Origin: Prauserella salsuginis
Lineage (GTDB): Bacteria; Actinomycetota; Actinomycetes; Mycobacteriales; Pseudonocardiaceae
Direction of reading: 5' to 3'
Assembly (NCBI RefSeq): GCF_024648885.1
Contig: NZ_JANBBF010000011.1
Coordinates: forward strand, 496,001 to 560,000
DNA length: 64,000 bases
The notes under the pieces are model-generated. The model was not told the DNA's origin and did not search any database. It saw only the letters and a list, made by a program, of their open reading frames with translations. Made by a program: the position numbers and the translations under genes. Positions 17,641-25,938 of this stretch are shown here, piece by piece. Position 1 is the first letter of the stretch. Each line of letters opens with the position of its first letter.

Positions 17641-18003
17641 ATGCGTATCGGCGAGCTGGCCGACGCCAGCGGGGTCAGCACCCGTTCACTGCGGTACTAC
17701 GAGCAACAGGGCTTGATCGAGGCACGGCGTACCGCGGGCGGGTGGCGGGACTTCGACGAGTCCATGGTCGAGCGGGTCGTGATGATCCAGCACCTGTTCG
17801 CCGCCGGGCTGTGCAGCGGCACCGTCAACCAGCTGCTGCCGTGTCTGCAGGCTCCGCCGGACGAGCGCAACGGGGTCATGGAACGGCTGCTCGCCGAGGA
17901 GGTCGCCAGGCTGGAGGACAAGCGCCGCGACATCGACAGGGAACTGGACACCCTGCAGGCGCTGCGCCAGGACACCGCCCTGAATCCGGATCAGACCCCG
18001 TAG
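17641..18003 (+). CDS. MerR-family transcriptional regulator
   Basis: 120 residues. Seen: the MerR winged helix MRIGELADASGVSTRSLRYY, wing GLIEARRTAGGWRDF, then a coiled-coil dimerisation helix LEDKRRDIDRELDTLQAL. Two Cys (GLCSGTV and LLPCLQ) could sense a metal or electrophile, but the effector is unknown. RBS GGGAGGTGTC before ATG. Divergent from the DsbA-deaminase-SMR-SMR operon, which it most likely controls, together with itself. Confidence 0.92.
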   Translation: MRIGELADASGVSTRSLRYYEQQGLIEARRTAGGWRDFDESMVERVVMIQHLFAAGLCSGTVNQLLPCLQAPPDERNGVMERLLAEEVARLEDKRRDIDRELDTLQALRQDTALNPDQTP

Positions 18004-18033
18004 TGGGTGGTGGCCGCGTGCGGCGGGCCGCTC

Positions 18034-18513
18034 TCAGGACGTGCGGTGCCTGCGCACGTGCAGGGCGCGGACCTGCTCGGCCAGTTCCGGTACGGGCCCG
18101 TCGACGTCGGTGTCGGGGACGATCTCGCCGATCGGCAGCGGGCGCACCCGCGCCGCCGGGGTGCCCAGTTCGGTGAGCCACGCGGTCAGCTGCTGTGACG
18201 AGGACGCGTACACGATGCGCCCCAGCCCGACCCAGCCGTGCGCCGCCGAGCACATCGGGCAGTGCTCGCCGGAGGTGTAGACCGTCGCGGCCGCACGTTG
18301 TTCCGGAGTCAGCTGCTCGGCGGCCCAGCGCGCGATCGCGAATTCCGGATGCCGGGTGTGATCGCCGCCCGAGACGTGGTTGTGGTCCTCGAACACCCTC
18401 GTCCCGTCCCCGGTGACCAGCACCGAACCGAACGGCTCGTCACCGGCGTCCAGTGCCTCGGCCGCGAGTTCGACGCAGCGCCGCAGGTGCTCCAGATCCG
18501 TTTCGTCCACCAT
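18034..18513 (-). CDS. Cytidine deaminase-fold nucleoside deaminase with HPE motif
   Basis: 159-residue zinc deaminase-like protein: DEPFGSVLVTGDGT, then HTRHPEFAIARWAA where the usual HAE is HPE (His ligand and catalytic Glu kept), and TSGEHCPMCSAAHGWVGL where PCxxC is HCPMC. Both metal Cys are present, so it is likely active. It resembles guanine deaminase-like enzymes. It is the last gene of the MFS-SnoaL-SDR operon, 38 bp after the SDR. It is a different subfamily from the deaminase at 16443. Confidence 0.85.
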   Translation of the reverse strand: MVDETDLEHLRRCVELAAEALDAGDEPFGSVLVTGDGTRVFEDHNHVSGGDHTRHPEFAIARWAAEQLTPEQRAAATVYTSGEHCPMCSAAHGWVGLGRIVYASSSQQLTAWLTELGTPAARVRPLPIGEIVPDTDVDGPVPELAEQVRALHVRRHRTS

Positions 18514-18551
18514 GGCGGGCAGTCTCGCGCACTCGCCGCACGCTCGCCAGA

Positions 18552-19313
18552 TCAGCCCGCGACGCCCTGGACGCTCCACCCGCCGTCGATCGGGACGACC
18601 GTGCCGGTGATGTACGAGGCGAGCGGAGTGCCCAGGAAGAACGCGAGCTCGGCGACTTCGGCTGGCAGGCCGAACCGGTCCATCGGCACGCGCGCGAGGA
18701 ACTCCTGCTCGTCGATCACGCCCCGCCGGAGGAACTCCGCCGACAGCTCGGTCTTGATCGGCCCTGGTGCGATGCCGTTGACCCGGATTCCGCGGGACGC
18801 CCATTCGGCGGCGAGCCCGCGGATCAGGCCCGCGACGCCTGCCTTGGCGGCACCGTAGGCCGTGCGGCGGGGAAACCCGCGCATGCCGTTGATCGACGAC
18901 ATCAGCACCAGCGCGCCACCCGACGGCATGCGGGCCGCGGCCTGTTGGGCGCCGACCATGGCGCCCGTCAGGTGCACCCGGAGCAGGCGATCCCAGTCCT
19001 CGGCCGCGTAGTCCAGCGAGTCACCGGCCTTGGCGTGACCGGCGTTGGCGACGAACGTGCCGAGCCCGCTCGGCGTCGCGGCCGCCCGCTCGCAGGCGTC
19101 GGCGAGGTCGTCGGCCGATGCCGCGTCCCCGGTGATCGCCACATGACCACGGCCGGGCCAGTCGGCCACGGCCGCGCCGAGACGGTCGCCGTCCAGATCG
19201 ACCCCGACGACGGGATGTCCGGCATCGGCGAAGCGTGCGGCGATGGCGGCACCGATGCCCTGCGCGGCACCTGTCACGACGACGGCCGGTGCCGGACGTC
19301 GGGCCTCAGCCAT
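18552..19313 (-). CDS. Short-chain dehydrogenase/reductase
   Basis: Classical SDR, 253 residues, NAD(P)-dependent. Seen: VVVTGAAQGIGAAIAARFAD (cofactor loop TGxxxGIG), VGVDLDGDR with an Asp that favours NAD, the NAG motif TFVANAGHAK, catalytic Ser in VLMSSINGM, and YGAAKAGV (YxxxK). C-terminal ASYITGTVVPIDGGW. Its start lies inside the end of the SnoaL gene (8-bp overlap). Substrate unknown. Confidence 0.92.
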   Translation of the reverse strand: MAEARRPAPAVVVTGAAQGIGAAIAARFADAGHPVVGVDLDGDRLGAAVADWPGRGHVAITGDAASADDLADACERAAATPSGLGTFVANAGHAKAGDSLDYAAEDWDRLLRVHLTGAMVGAQQAAARMPSGGALVLMSSINGMRGFPRRTAYGAAKAGVAGLIRGLAAEWASRGIRVNGIAPGPIKTELSAEFLRRGVIDEQEFLARVPMDRFGLPAEVAELAFFLGTPLASYITGTVVPIDGGWSVQGVAG

Positions 19314-19725
19314 CGCGGGGTTCCATGCCGAACGTCTGCTGCACATCGATGCGTTTGCGGGCGATGCGCCACCCGTCACCGTCCGGCACCAGCAGGTCGT
19401 CGTACTCGCCGAAGACGGCGATCGCGTCGTCGGCGGTTCGCGAGACGGCCTGGAAGTACGCGGTGACGGCGAGACCGTCGCCGCGTGGCCGGACGAGCAC
19501 GTTGGTGATCATGTGCTTGCTCCACACGGTCGGCCCGGCGAACACGGAGCGGTAGAAGGCGAGGACGGTGTCGCGGCCCTCGCGCAGCCCGTCGACGCGT
19601 TCGAAGGCGACGTCCGCGGTGAACACCTCGGCGAGTGCGGTGTCGTCGCGAGTGTCGACGGCGCGGGCGTAACGGTGCAGGGTCGTGCGTGCCGCCTCGC
19701 TGTCGGCGGCGGTGGCGGTGGTCAT
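19306..19725 (-). CDS. NTF2-like / SnoaL-fold protein
   Basis: 139 residues of the nuclear transport factor 2-like cone fold: helix EAARTTLHRYARAVDTRDDTA, ALAEVFTADVAFERVDG, VWSKHMITNVLVRPRGDG, and the last strand GWRIARKRIDVQQTFG. Such proteins act as small hydroxylases, isomerases or dehydratases on hydrophobic rings, for example in aromatic or polyketide catabolism. The ATG overlaps the stop of the MFS gene (ATGA). Role inferred from the company of an aromatic-acid type transporter and an SDR. Confidence 0.88.
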   Translation of the reverse strand: MTTATAADSEAARTTLHRYARAVDTRDDTALAEVFTADVAFERVDGLREGRDTVLAFYRSVFAGPTVWSKHMITNVLVRPRGDGLAVTAYFQAVSRTADDAIAVFGEYDDLLVPDGDGWRIARKRIDVQQTFGMEPRDG

Positions 19726-21050
19726 GCGGTTCCTCCTCGTACGGGCTCGGGTTCCGTGGCGGTGCCGAGCGGGGCACCGTCGAGATGGCGGCGGGGAAGC
19801 AGCAGCACGAGGCCGATGCCGATCGCCGCGGGGATCAGGAAGACGTAGAAGCTCCACTGCACGGGCAGGTCCGCGGCGGCGATCAGCCCGCCGAGTATCG
19901 GCCCGACGATCCCGCCGAGACGGGCGACGGTCATGATCGATCCGAGGGCGGTGGCGCGGATCGCGGCGGGGAACCACGTGGCGATGAAGCCGTTGAGGAT
20001 CACCGCCGTGCCGTTGGCGCCGACGCCGGCCAGCGCCACGGCCGCGTACAGCACAGGGGTCGGCGGTGCGAGGCTCATCGTGACCAGCGACAGCACACCG
20101 ATGCCGAAACCCCAGGCGGCGACCGTGCGCGCGCCGATGCGGTCGGCGAACCACGACATCACGGTGGCGCCGGCGATCGCGCCGAGGCTCATCGTGGCGA
20201 GGAAACTCAGCGCCGAGCCGAGCGGATATCCCGCCGAACGCATGATCGCGGGCAGCCACGTACTCAGGCCGTAGATGAACAACTGTCCGATGAGGGTGGC
20301 CAGCGCGAACACGACGGCGGTGGTGAGCAGTGGCCTGCGGAGCAGGTCGCGCAGGCTCGCGCGGGGCTCCGTCGCGGTGCCGGGCCGCGCGCGTTCCGGA
20401 AGGCCGTAGCGGTCGGCGACCGCGCGGGCCTGCTCGTGTTTTCCCTTGCTGTGGAGGAAATCGGCGGACTCGGGAAGTCTGACGTAGGCGACGGGGACCA
20501 GCAGCACGAGCGGGAGCACGCCGATGGCGAACATGGGCCGGAAGCCCCACTGCTCGATCACGACGAGGCCGATGAGGGACGCGGCGATCGTGCCGACCGA
20601 GAATCCCGAACTCACCAGTGCGTTGAACAGGTTGCGGCGACCACGCGGCGCGAATTCTGCCGTGAGCGCCAGCGCGGTGGGCAGCAGTCCGCCCAGGCCG
20701 ATGCCCGAGGCGAACCGGAACAGTCCGAACAGGCCCGGATCGGGGGCGAGTGCGCACGCCCCCATGAACACCGAGAACCAGGTCATGCTCGCGATCAGCA
20801 TCCGTCTGCGGCCGAGCAGGTCCGTGGCCAGCCCGCAGATCAGCGTGCCGACGAGCATGCCCATGAACGCGTAGCTCGCGATCATGCCCGCCTGAGCTTC
20901 GTCGAGCTGCCACGGTTCGTACTCGAGCAGGGCCGGGATCGTCGTCGCGTACACCGAGAGGTCGTAGCCGTCGAAAATCACCGCACAGCAACAGATGACG
21001 GCGACGAGCGTCCCGCTTCCGGCGCGTGGGGGAGTGGTCGGTCCGGCCAC
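19722..21050 (-). CDS. MFS transporter, aromatic acid:H+ symporter type
   Basis: 442 residues with 12 predicted transmembrane helices. Seen: the AAHS signature AVIFDGYDLSVYATTIPALL in TM1, GMLVGTLICGLATDLLGRRRM in loop 2-3 (broken here only by position), and RFASGIGLGGLLPTALALTAE in TM4. The DGYD acid motif is characteristic of PcaK/BenK/MhpT carriers. GTG start has AGGAGG 9 nt upstream. First gene of a four-gene operon with LysR immediately upstream in the same orientation. Imports an aromatic or related carboxylate; exact substrate unknown. Confidence 0.92.
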   Translation of the reverse strand: MAGPTTPPRAGSGTLVAVICCCAVIFDGYDLSVYATTIPALLEYEPWQLDEAQAGMIASYAFMGMLVGTLICGLATDLLGRRRMLIASMTWFSVFMGACALAPDPGLFGLFRFASGIGLGGLLPTALALTAEFAPRGRRNLFNALVSSGFSVGTIAASLIGLVVIEQWGFRPMFAIGVLPLVLLVPVAYVRLPESADFLHSKGKHEQARAVADRYGLPERARPGTATEPRASLRDLLRRPLLTTAVVFALATLIGQLFIYGLSTWLPAIMRSAGYPLGSALSFLATMSLGAIAGATVMSWFADRIGARTVAAWGFGIGVLSLVTMSLAPPTPVLYAAVALAGVGANGTAVILNGFIATWFPAAIRATALGSIMTVARLGGIVGPILGGLIAAADLPVQWSFYVFLIPAAIGIGLVLLLPRRHLDGAPLGTATEPEPVRGGTA

Positions 21051-21196
21051 GTGGGATCCTCCTCGACCTCGACGTAGTTCGGCCAGGGCTCAGCGCCCTC
21101 CGGTGGATCATGTCAATGATGACCATAAATGTCTACGGCGTGGACCGGCGGTCGTATCCGGTACCCAGCAGCTGGGAGCCGGCGAGGCCTGCGGAT

Positions 21197-22111
21197 TCAG
21201 GGAGTTGCGTGGTCGAGCTGGGCCGCGTCGGCGAGCGCGTCGAGGCAGGCGCTGACAGCCGGTCGTGGCTGGGAATCGGCCGTGACGGCGTACAGCGTGC
21301 GGCGCGGTGAGGGATCGTCGAGCCGCAGGGCGCGGACGTCGTAACCGGAGGCCACGGCCAGCGACATCGCGGGCATGAGCGCGGTGGCCCCGAGACGGGT
21401 GACGAGCGAGAACTGCGTGGCGTATCCGGTGACGTAGTGCCGCACGTCCGGTTCGACCCCGCGCTCGCGCAGCGTGTGGCACAGCCAGGCGTGCGCGCGC
21501 GAACCCGCAGTCCACGACACCCAGCTGTCCCTGGCCACGTCCTGTGCGCTGATCGTGTCCGCAGCGGCGCGCGGATCTCCGGCGGACAGCATGACGCGCG
21601 CGGTGTCGTCGCGCAGCGCCCGCCACGTGGTGTATGGGAGGCGGGTGAGCGGCATGTTGTCCCAGCTCTCGACGACCGCGATGTCGAGCTGGCCGTTGAC
21701 GAGCATCGGCAGGCTCTTCTCCGGTTCGGCCTCCACCACGGCGGGCTCGACGGCGGGATGGCCGGTCACGAGCGTGGTGAGCGCCTCGGTGACGAACACG
21801 TACACCCCGGTCGGGATCGTGCCCACCCGCACCGGCCCGGTGATGCTGCCGGACAGTGCGTCGATCCGCGTGCGTGCCCGGGTCAGCTCGTCGAGTGCGG
21901 CCTCCGCGGACTCGGCGAGCACCTTGCCCGCGGGGGTGAGCTTCACCGTGCGGCCGTGCGGCACGAGCAGCCGGACACCCGCATCACGTTCCAGTTTGGA
22001 CAGTTGCTGGGACACGGCCGACGGCGTCAGGTGCAGCGTCTCGGCCGCGGCGGCGACTGAACCGTGTCGGTCGACGGCGTGCAGCGCCTGGAGGCGTTCG
22101 ATGCGGAACAC
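21197..22111 (-). CDS. LysR-family transcriptional regulator
   Basis: 304 residues. Winged helix at the N terminus: FRIERLQALHAVDRHGSVAA, LHLTPSAVSQQLSKLERDAG, then the linker helix and a periplasmic-binding-like effector domain (VRVGTIPTGVYVFVTEAL onward). GTG 22111 follows a TATCGT -10 hexamer by 7 nt, a leaderless start. It lies just upstream of and in line with the MFS operon, which it may regulate; LysR genes are more often divergent, so this is inference. Confidence 0.93.
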   Translation of the reverse strand: MFRIERLQALHAVDRHGSVAAAAETLHLTPSAVSQQLSKLERDAGVRLLVPHGRTVKLTPAGKVLAESAEAALDELTRARTRIDALSGSITGPVRVGTIPTGVYVFVTEALTTLVTGHPAVEPAVVEAEPEKSLPMLVNGQLDIAVVESWDNMPLTRLPYTTWRALRDDTARVMLSAGDPRAAADTISAQDVARDSWVSWTAGSRAHAWLCHTLRERGVEPDVRHYVTGYATQFSLVTRLGATALMPAMSLAVASGYDVRALRLDDPSPRRTLYAVTADSQPRPAVSACLDALADAAQLDHATP

Positions 22112-22118
22112 ATAAGCA

Positions 22119-22124
22119 ACGATA
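22119..22124 (-). promoter_or_regulatory. -10 hexamer of leaderless lysR promoter
   Basis: Minus-strand TATCGT, 7 nt before GTG 22111. Confidence 0.45.
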
Positions 22125-22229
22125 CGGGTTCACTGCGCCGGCCACGCTGTGACGCGATCGTCTCATCACGATTCGTGACGGGTACTCGTCAGTTTTCATC
22201 GCTGGTGTCCATGCCGGTGCGCAGGTCTG

Positions 22230-23291
22230 ATGGATGTCGTGACCGATACCGCCACGCCTGCCGCCGTCCGCCTCCCCGCTCCCGACTCCGTTGTCGCTCC
22301 GGCTCCGCGTTCGACCACGCCCGCCGCGAATGGTTCGACCACGCCCGCCGCGGGTGGCGCGGCGCCGTCGTCGCCGGGTTTCCTCGACCGCCTCGACCCG
22401 CGACTCGTCGCCGTGGCCGGGGCGCTGACGATCGGCACGACGCCGCTGTTCGTCGCGCTGGCCGACGCCTCCAGTGCGACGGTGACGTTCTTCCGCTGCC
22501 TGCTGGCCGTGCCGCTGCTGCTGGTGCTGGGTCTGCGCGCGGGCGTCCGGTGGCGGTTCCGTCCGCGGCACGCGCTCGCCGGGCTGTTCCTCGGTCTGGA
22601 CATGGTGCTGTGGTCGGAGTCGATCGGCGCGGTGGGTGCGGGAGTCGCGACGGTCATGGTCAACATTCAGGTCGTGCTCGTTCCGTTGGCATCCCTGGTG
22701 CTGTTCCGGGAACGCGTGCGCACGGCGTTCTGGGTGGCGGTGCCGCCTGCGCTCGGCGGGGTGGCGCTGGCCGCCGGTATCGGTGACGCGCACGCCTTCG
22801 GCGACGCACCGGTCTACGGCGCGGTGACGGGCCTGCTCGCTGGCGTCGCCTACGCCGGTTACCTGCTGGTGCTGCGCCGCGCCGACGAGCCCGGTTCGCA
22901 GGTCACGATGCTGACCACCGTCAACGGTGCGGGCGCCCTCGTGGCCCTGGCCGCCGGTATCGTGACGGGCACCCTCGACCTCGTCCCGTCGCCGTCGTCG
23001 TTCGGCTGGATCGCGGTGCTGGCCGTGACGGGACAGATCCTGGGCTGGATGCTGGTCGGCTCGGCGATCCGCAGACTGCCCGGCGCACTCGGTGCGACGC
23101 TGCTGTTGATCCAGCCGGTGGCCGCGGTCGTGCTCGCCGTCGTGTTCCTGGGGGAGACGCCGTCGTCGCTGCAGCTGCTCGGATGCGGGCTGGTCGTCGC
23201 AGCCGTGGTCGCCGTGACGAGGACGACGTCCACGCCGGCGGCGCGCCAGGCAGGCCGCGGACGCATCAGGCCCCGTTCTCGTCGGGCGTGA
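22230..23291 (+). CDS. DMT superfamily (EamA) transporter
   Basis: 353 residues: a long disordered Ala/Pro/Thr lead of about 55 residues containing an imperfect repeat (STTPAANG, STTPAAGG; 24 bp in DNA), then ten transmembrane helices arranged as two EamA repeats (first LVAVAGALTIGTTPLFVALA; second VYGAVTGLLAGVAYAGYLLV). The late motif ATLLLIQPVAAVVLAVVFLGE is typical. Exporter of a metabolite; substrate unknown. Its 3' end overlaps the convergent XRE gene by 26 bp. Confidence 0.9.
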   Translation: MDVVTDTATPAAVRLPAPDSVVAPAPRSTTPAANGSTTPAAGGAAPSSPGFLDRLDPRLVAVAGALTIGTTPLFVALADASSATVTFFRCLLAVPLLLVLGLRAGVRWRFRPRHALAGLFLGLDMVLWSESIGAVGAGVATVMVNIQVVLVPLASLVLFRERVRTAFWVAVPPALGGVALAAGIGDAHAFGDAPVYGAVTGLLAGVAYAGYLLVLRRADEPGSQVTMLTTVNGAGALVALAAGIVTGTLDLVPSPSSFGWIAVLAVTGQILGWMLVGSAIRRLPGALGATLLLIQPVAAVVLAVVFLGETPSSLQLLGCGLVVAAVVAVTRTTSTPAARQAGRGRIRPRSRRA

Positions 23292-23442
23292 AGATGTCCT
23301 CGATGGGGCGGTCGAACGTGCGCGCGATCCGGAAGGCCAGCGGCAGACTCGGGTCGAACCGGCCCTTCTCGATCGAGACCACCGTCTGGCGCGACACGCC
23401 CAGCAGCTCGGCGAGGTGTGCCTGCGACCACGCCTGCTCCAC
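23266..23442 (-). CDS. Short XRE-family helix-turn-helix protein, N terminus doubtful
   Basis: 58-residue XRE regulator of the small YozG-like type: AWSQAHLAELLGVSRQTVVS (HTH helices 2-3), EKGRFDPSLPLAFRIARTFD and EDIFTPDENGA. Family members usually start 8-12 residues earlier with a helix like NRVRELRxxxG. In this frame the preceding codons read VRGLTLAHPRGAA but contain no ATG, GTG or TTG before the upstream gene's stop, so the only start is GTG 23442, which removes helix 1. The gene may be degraded, use a non-standard start, or be read by coupling from the gene at 23469. Confidence 0.6.
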   Translation of the reverse strand: MEQAWSQAHLAELLGVSRQTVVSIEKGRFDPSLPLAFRIARTFDRPIEDIFTPDENGA

Positions 23443-23468
23443 CGCGGCACCCCGCGGGTGTGCGAGTG

Positions 23469-23879
23469 TCAGACCCCGAACAACGCGCGCGGAGCGTCGT
23501 GCCGGTCCGACCAGGGCAGCCACGCGACGTCGGTCGGGCCGATGGCGCACTCGGTCACGCGCCAGGCCCGCGGATCGTTGTCGGTGATCGTGGGATCGGC
23601 CTTCTCCAGCAGCGCCATGTACGCGTCGGACATCACGCCGTCGGCGCGGCGAGCCTCGAAGACGGTGTCGGTGTAGTTCGGCGGCCCACCGTCCGCTCCG
23701 CGCATCGTCCCTTGCAGGAACACCCACGACCCGATGCGGTTGAGGCGTTCCACCTCCACCCGGAGCCGGTCGCCGACGGAGTTGCGAAGTGGTGCGGTGG
23801 CGGCCTGCAGTACCGCTTCCCCGGCAGGATCACCGGGGCTCAGTGACTGCGGGGCGGGTTGCGCGGGCGGGTTCTGCAT
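23469..23879 (-). CDS. Conserved-looking hypothetical protein next to the WXG100 operon
   Basis: 136 residues, no recognised domain. N terminus is Pro/Gln/Ala-rich to about residue 30; then an alpha/beta body: APLRNSVGDRLRVEVERLNR, IGSWVFLQGTMRGADG, SDAYMALLEKADPTITDND and TECAIGPTDVAWLPW. No signal peptide or membrane segment. GGGAGGT precedes the ATG. It follows the NlpC/P60-like gene by 168 bp in the same direction, so it may be a chaperone, immunity or accessory protein of that pair, but nothing in the sequence shows this. Confidence 0.75.
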   Translation of the reverse strand: MQNPPAQPAPQSLSPGDPAGEAVLQAATAPLRNSVGDRLRVEVERLNRIGSWVFLQGTMRGADGGPPNYTDTVFEARRADGVMSDAYMALLEKADPTITDNDPRAWRVTECAIGPTDVAWLPWSDRHDAPRALFGV

Positions 23880-24047
23880 GGAGCTACCTCCCAGAGAACA
23901 GGGCAGCGGTTCGGCCGAGTACAACGACCGCGTCGTCACGTCGACGTCGGACGCTGCGGGTCGGCCGGCCCGGCCCGGGTGATGTTACAGCGTCGAGTGG
24001 GTACGGGACGGGACGTTGACCTACCGGGCGACGGTGGGCCTCGCCGA

Positions 24048-25256
24048 TCAGGTCGGCGGGGTGAGCACCTCGACCAGGCCACCGCCGCCGCCCATGCTGA
24101 CCTGTTGCGAACCGTCGGGGTTGATGTTGTTGGAGCCGATGAACTGGCCGTCGCCCGCGTAGAGCACGACGTGCCCGCCTCCGTTCGAGACCACCACGTC
24201 GCCGGGTTTCGCCTCGGACAACGGCACCGACTGCCAGCCGTCCGCCTTGAGGTTGGCCGAGAGCTGGTCGACCGAGGCACTGGCCTGGCTCTTGTCGATC
24301 AGCCCGGCGGCCTCGAGGGTGCCGGACACGAAGTTCGCGCAGTTGACGTTGTTGGGCACCCACGACTCCATCGCGGGCAGCTCGCCGCTGCTTTTGAGGT
24401 CGCTGGCGTTACGGCCGAGGAACTGTTCGGCGATCTTGGCCGGGTTGTCGCCGCGCGCGTCGATCGGCTTGGCGGGCTTGCCGTCGCCCTGGACCGCGGC
24501 GACGGCGCCACCACCACCGGAATCCCCGCCCCCGACGGGGCCGCCTCCGCCGACGGCGGGAGCGTTGCCGCCGCTCGTCGACACGGGGCTGGGGCTGGCG
24601 CTGGAGGTCGTGGTCTGGCTGGAATCGGCCGGAAGCAGCTCCACGAAGCCGCTGTCGATCTCGATGCCGAGGGGCTTGAGGAGTTCGTCGATCTGGTTCT
24701 CGGCCGTCTCCAAGGCCTGCTCGATCTCGTCCTTCTTGCCGCTGGCGTCCTTCTCGTTGAGTTCCCGGAGCCGGGCGATGTCGGCCGCCGCGGACTCGAT
24801 CTCGTTCTCGTCGTCGGAGCTGTTCTTCCGCTGCCGGGCCGCGCCGATCAGCTTGCGATTCTCCGCGTCCTTGTCGTTGGCCTCCTCGGCCAGCTGCTCG
24901 ACCTTCTTCTTGACGTTCTCCAGGATCTCGGACACGCGCTGGAGGATGTTCTTGGCGGCCTCGGCCTTGTCACTGACCTTGTAGCTGGCCTTGCTCAGCT
25001 GGTCGAGATGATCGGCGACGGCGTCGGCGTCCTTGCCCTCCCAGCCGCGCAGCACGTCGTCGCGGAAGATCTTGAGATCGTTCCCGAGTTCGTTGGAGCT
25101 GGTCGCGGCGCCGTTGGCCTTGTTCGCCTGGTCGTTGACGGCCGACGCGTCGAGCTTCTTGGCCTGCTGGGCGTGCGTGTCGACGGCGTCCATCGACTTC
25201 GGACGGTCGAGTGACGGGTCGTCGAGCGTGTCCGACTGCTGTCCTGCGGTGGTCAT
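24048..25256 (-). CDS. WXG100-like protein with C-terminal NlpC/P60/CHAP-type peptidase domain
   Basis: 402 residues. Residues 1-95 look like an ESX/WXG helical hairpin (DDVLRGWEGKDADAVADHLD has the W-x-G turn), followed by a long coiled coil rich in Lys/Glu to about residue 200, a Gly/Ser/Pro linker (about 215-265), and a C-terminal peptidase-like domain with catalytic Cys in VPNNVNCANFVSGTLEAAG and His in VSNGGGHVVLYAGDG. No Sec signal, so export by a type VII (ESX-like) system is likely. Cell-wall hydrolase or antibacterial toxin are both possible. Second gene after the WXG100 gene. Confidence 0.85.
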   Translation of the reverse strand: MTTAGQQSDTLDDPSLDRPKSMDAVDTHAQQAKKLDASAVNDQANKANGAATSSNELGNDLKIFRDDVLRGWEGKDADAVADHLDQLSKASYKVSDKAEAAKNILQRVSEILENVKKKVEQLAEEANDKDAENRKLIGAARQRKNSSDDENEIESAAADIARLRELNEKDASGKKDEIEQALETAENQIDELLKPLGIEIDSGFVELLPADSSQTTTSSASPSPVSTSGGNAPAVGGGGPVGGGDSGGGGAVAAVQGDGKPAKPIDARGDNPAKIAEQFLGRNASDLKSSGELPAMESWVPNNVNCANFVSGTLEAAGLIDKSQASASVDQLSANLKADGWQSVPLSEAKPGDVVVSNGGGHVVLYAGDGQFIGSNNINPDGSQQVSMGGGGGLVEVLTPPT

Positions 25257-25290
25257 CGGCAAATCCCCTGGTTCCGTGTCCTCGATCCGA

Positions 25291-25605
25291 TCAAGCCAGC
25301 TCGGGGTCGTTGCCCCTGAAGGTGTGCACGCCCTCGTCCTCGTCGGTCCGCATGCGCTCGGCGGCGCTGCTCAGCGCCTGGGACGCGGCGTCGACGAGGT
25401 TCGCGGCGGCACTCAGCTCGGAGTTCACGCCGTTGTAGAAGTGCTGCATCGTCTTGCCCGCGCTCGCCGCGTTGTTCAGATCACCGAAGGCCCCACCGGG
25501 GTTGCCGTCGCCCAGATCGGTGCTCGCCTTGCTGAAGTTGTCCTTGAGCCGGCCGACCTTCGAGGCCAGCTCGGCGATGTGATCCGGATCGAATTGGCGG
25601 CTCAT
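25291..25605 (-). CDS. WXG100/ESX-family small secreted protein
   Basis: 104 residues, all helical: DPDHIAELASKVGRLKDNFS, a turn with GNPGGAFGDLNNAAS in place of a strict WxG, then HFYNGVNSELSAAANLVDAA and a charged tail. Typical partner that heterodimerises with a larger WXG effector, here the gene 34 bp downstream. ATG with GGGGAGAGG site. The genes of the secretion machinery itself are not in this window. Confidence 0.85.
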   Translation of the reverse strand: MSRQFDPDHIAELASKVGRLKDNFSKASTDLGDGNPGGAFGDLNNAASAGKTMQHFYNGVNSELSAAANLVDAASQALSSAAERMRTDEDEGVHTFRGNDPELA

Positions 25606-25938
25606 GTGTGACCTCTCCCCATGATGATGTCCGCGCCGTGCCGACGCCGGTGTGAACCACCGCGCAGGCCGGTGGGTTCATCCCCACATGCGCGCACGTT
25701 GTTCCCGAAAACGAGACGGCGTTGATGGTACCGACGCACACGGGCCGGTACCGGTTCCATCACGCAATGCGGCGGATCTTCACCACCGGGCTGCGGGTGG
25801 GGTCGCGCAGGTGCGGGCACCCCGCCGCGGCTGCCGGGGTGTGCCGGGACCGTGCGGAACCCGGCGACGGTGGGGCGGCGATGGCACCCGGCCGGTGGCG
25901 TTCGCGCGACGGCGATCATCGGCGAGGGCAGTGCGGGT
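25606..25938. other. Gene-less stretch with one copy of a dispersed repeat
   Basis: 333 bp between the WXG100 gene and the TetR gene. It holds the WXG100 promoter region and repeat copy A (25745-25797). No convincing ORF on either strand. Confidence 0.5.
25745..25797. repeat. 53-bp dispersed repeat, copy A
   Basis: Matches 29074-29126 at 50 of 53 bases, starting CCGGTACCGGTTCC and containing GCGGCGGATCTTCACCACCG. On the minus strand both copies can be read as ...VVKIRRIA followed by a stop, as if both were 3' ends of related lost genes. Confidence 0.85.
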
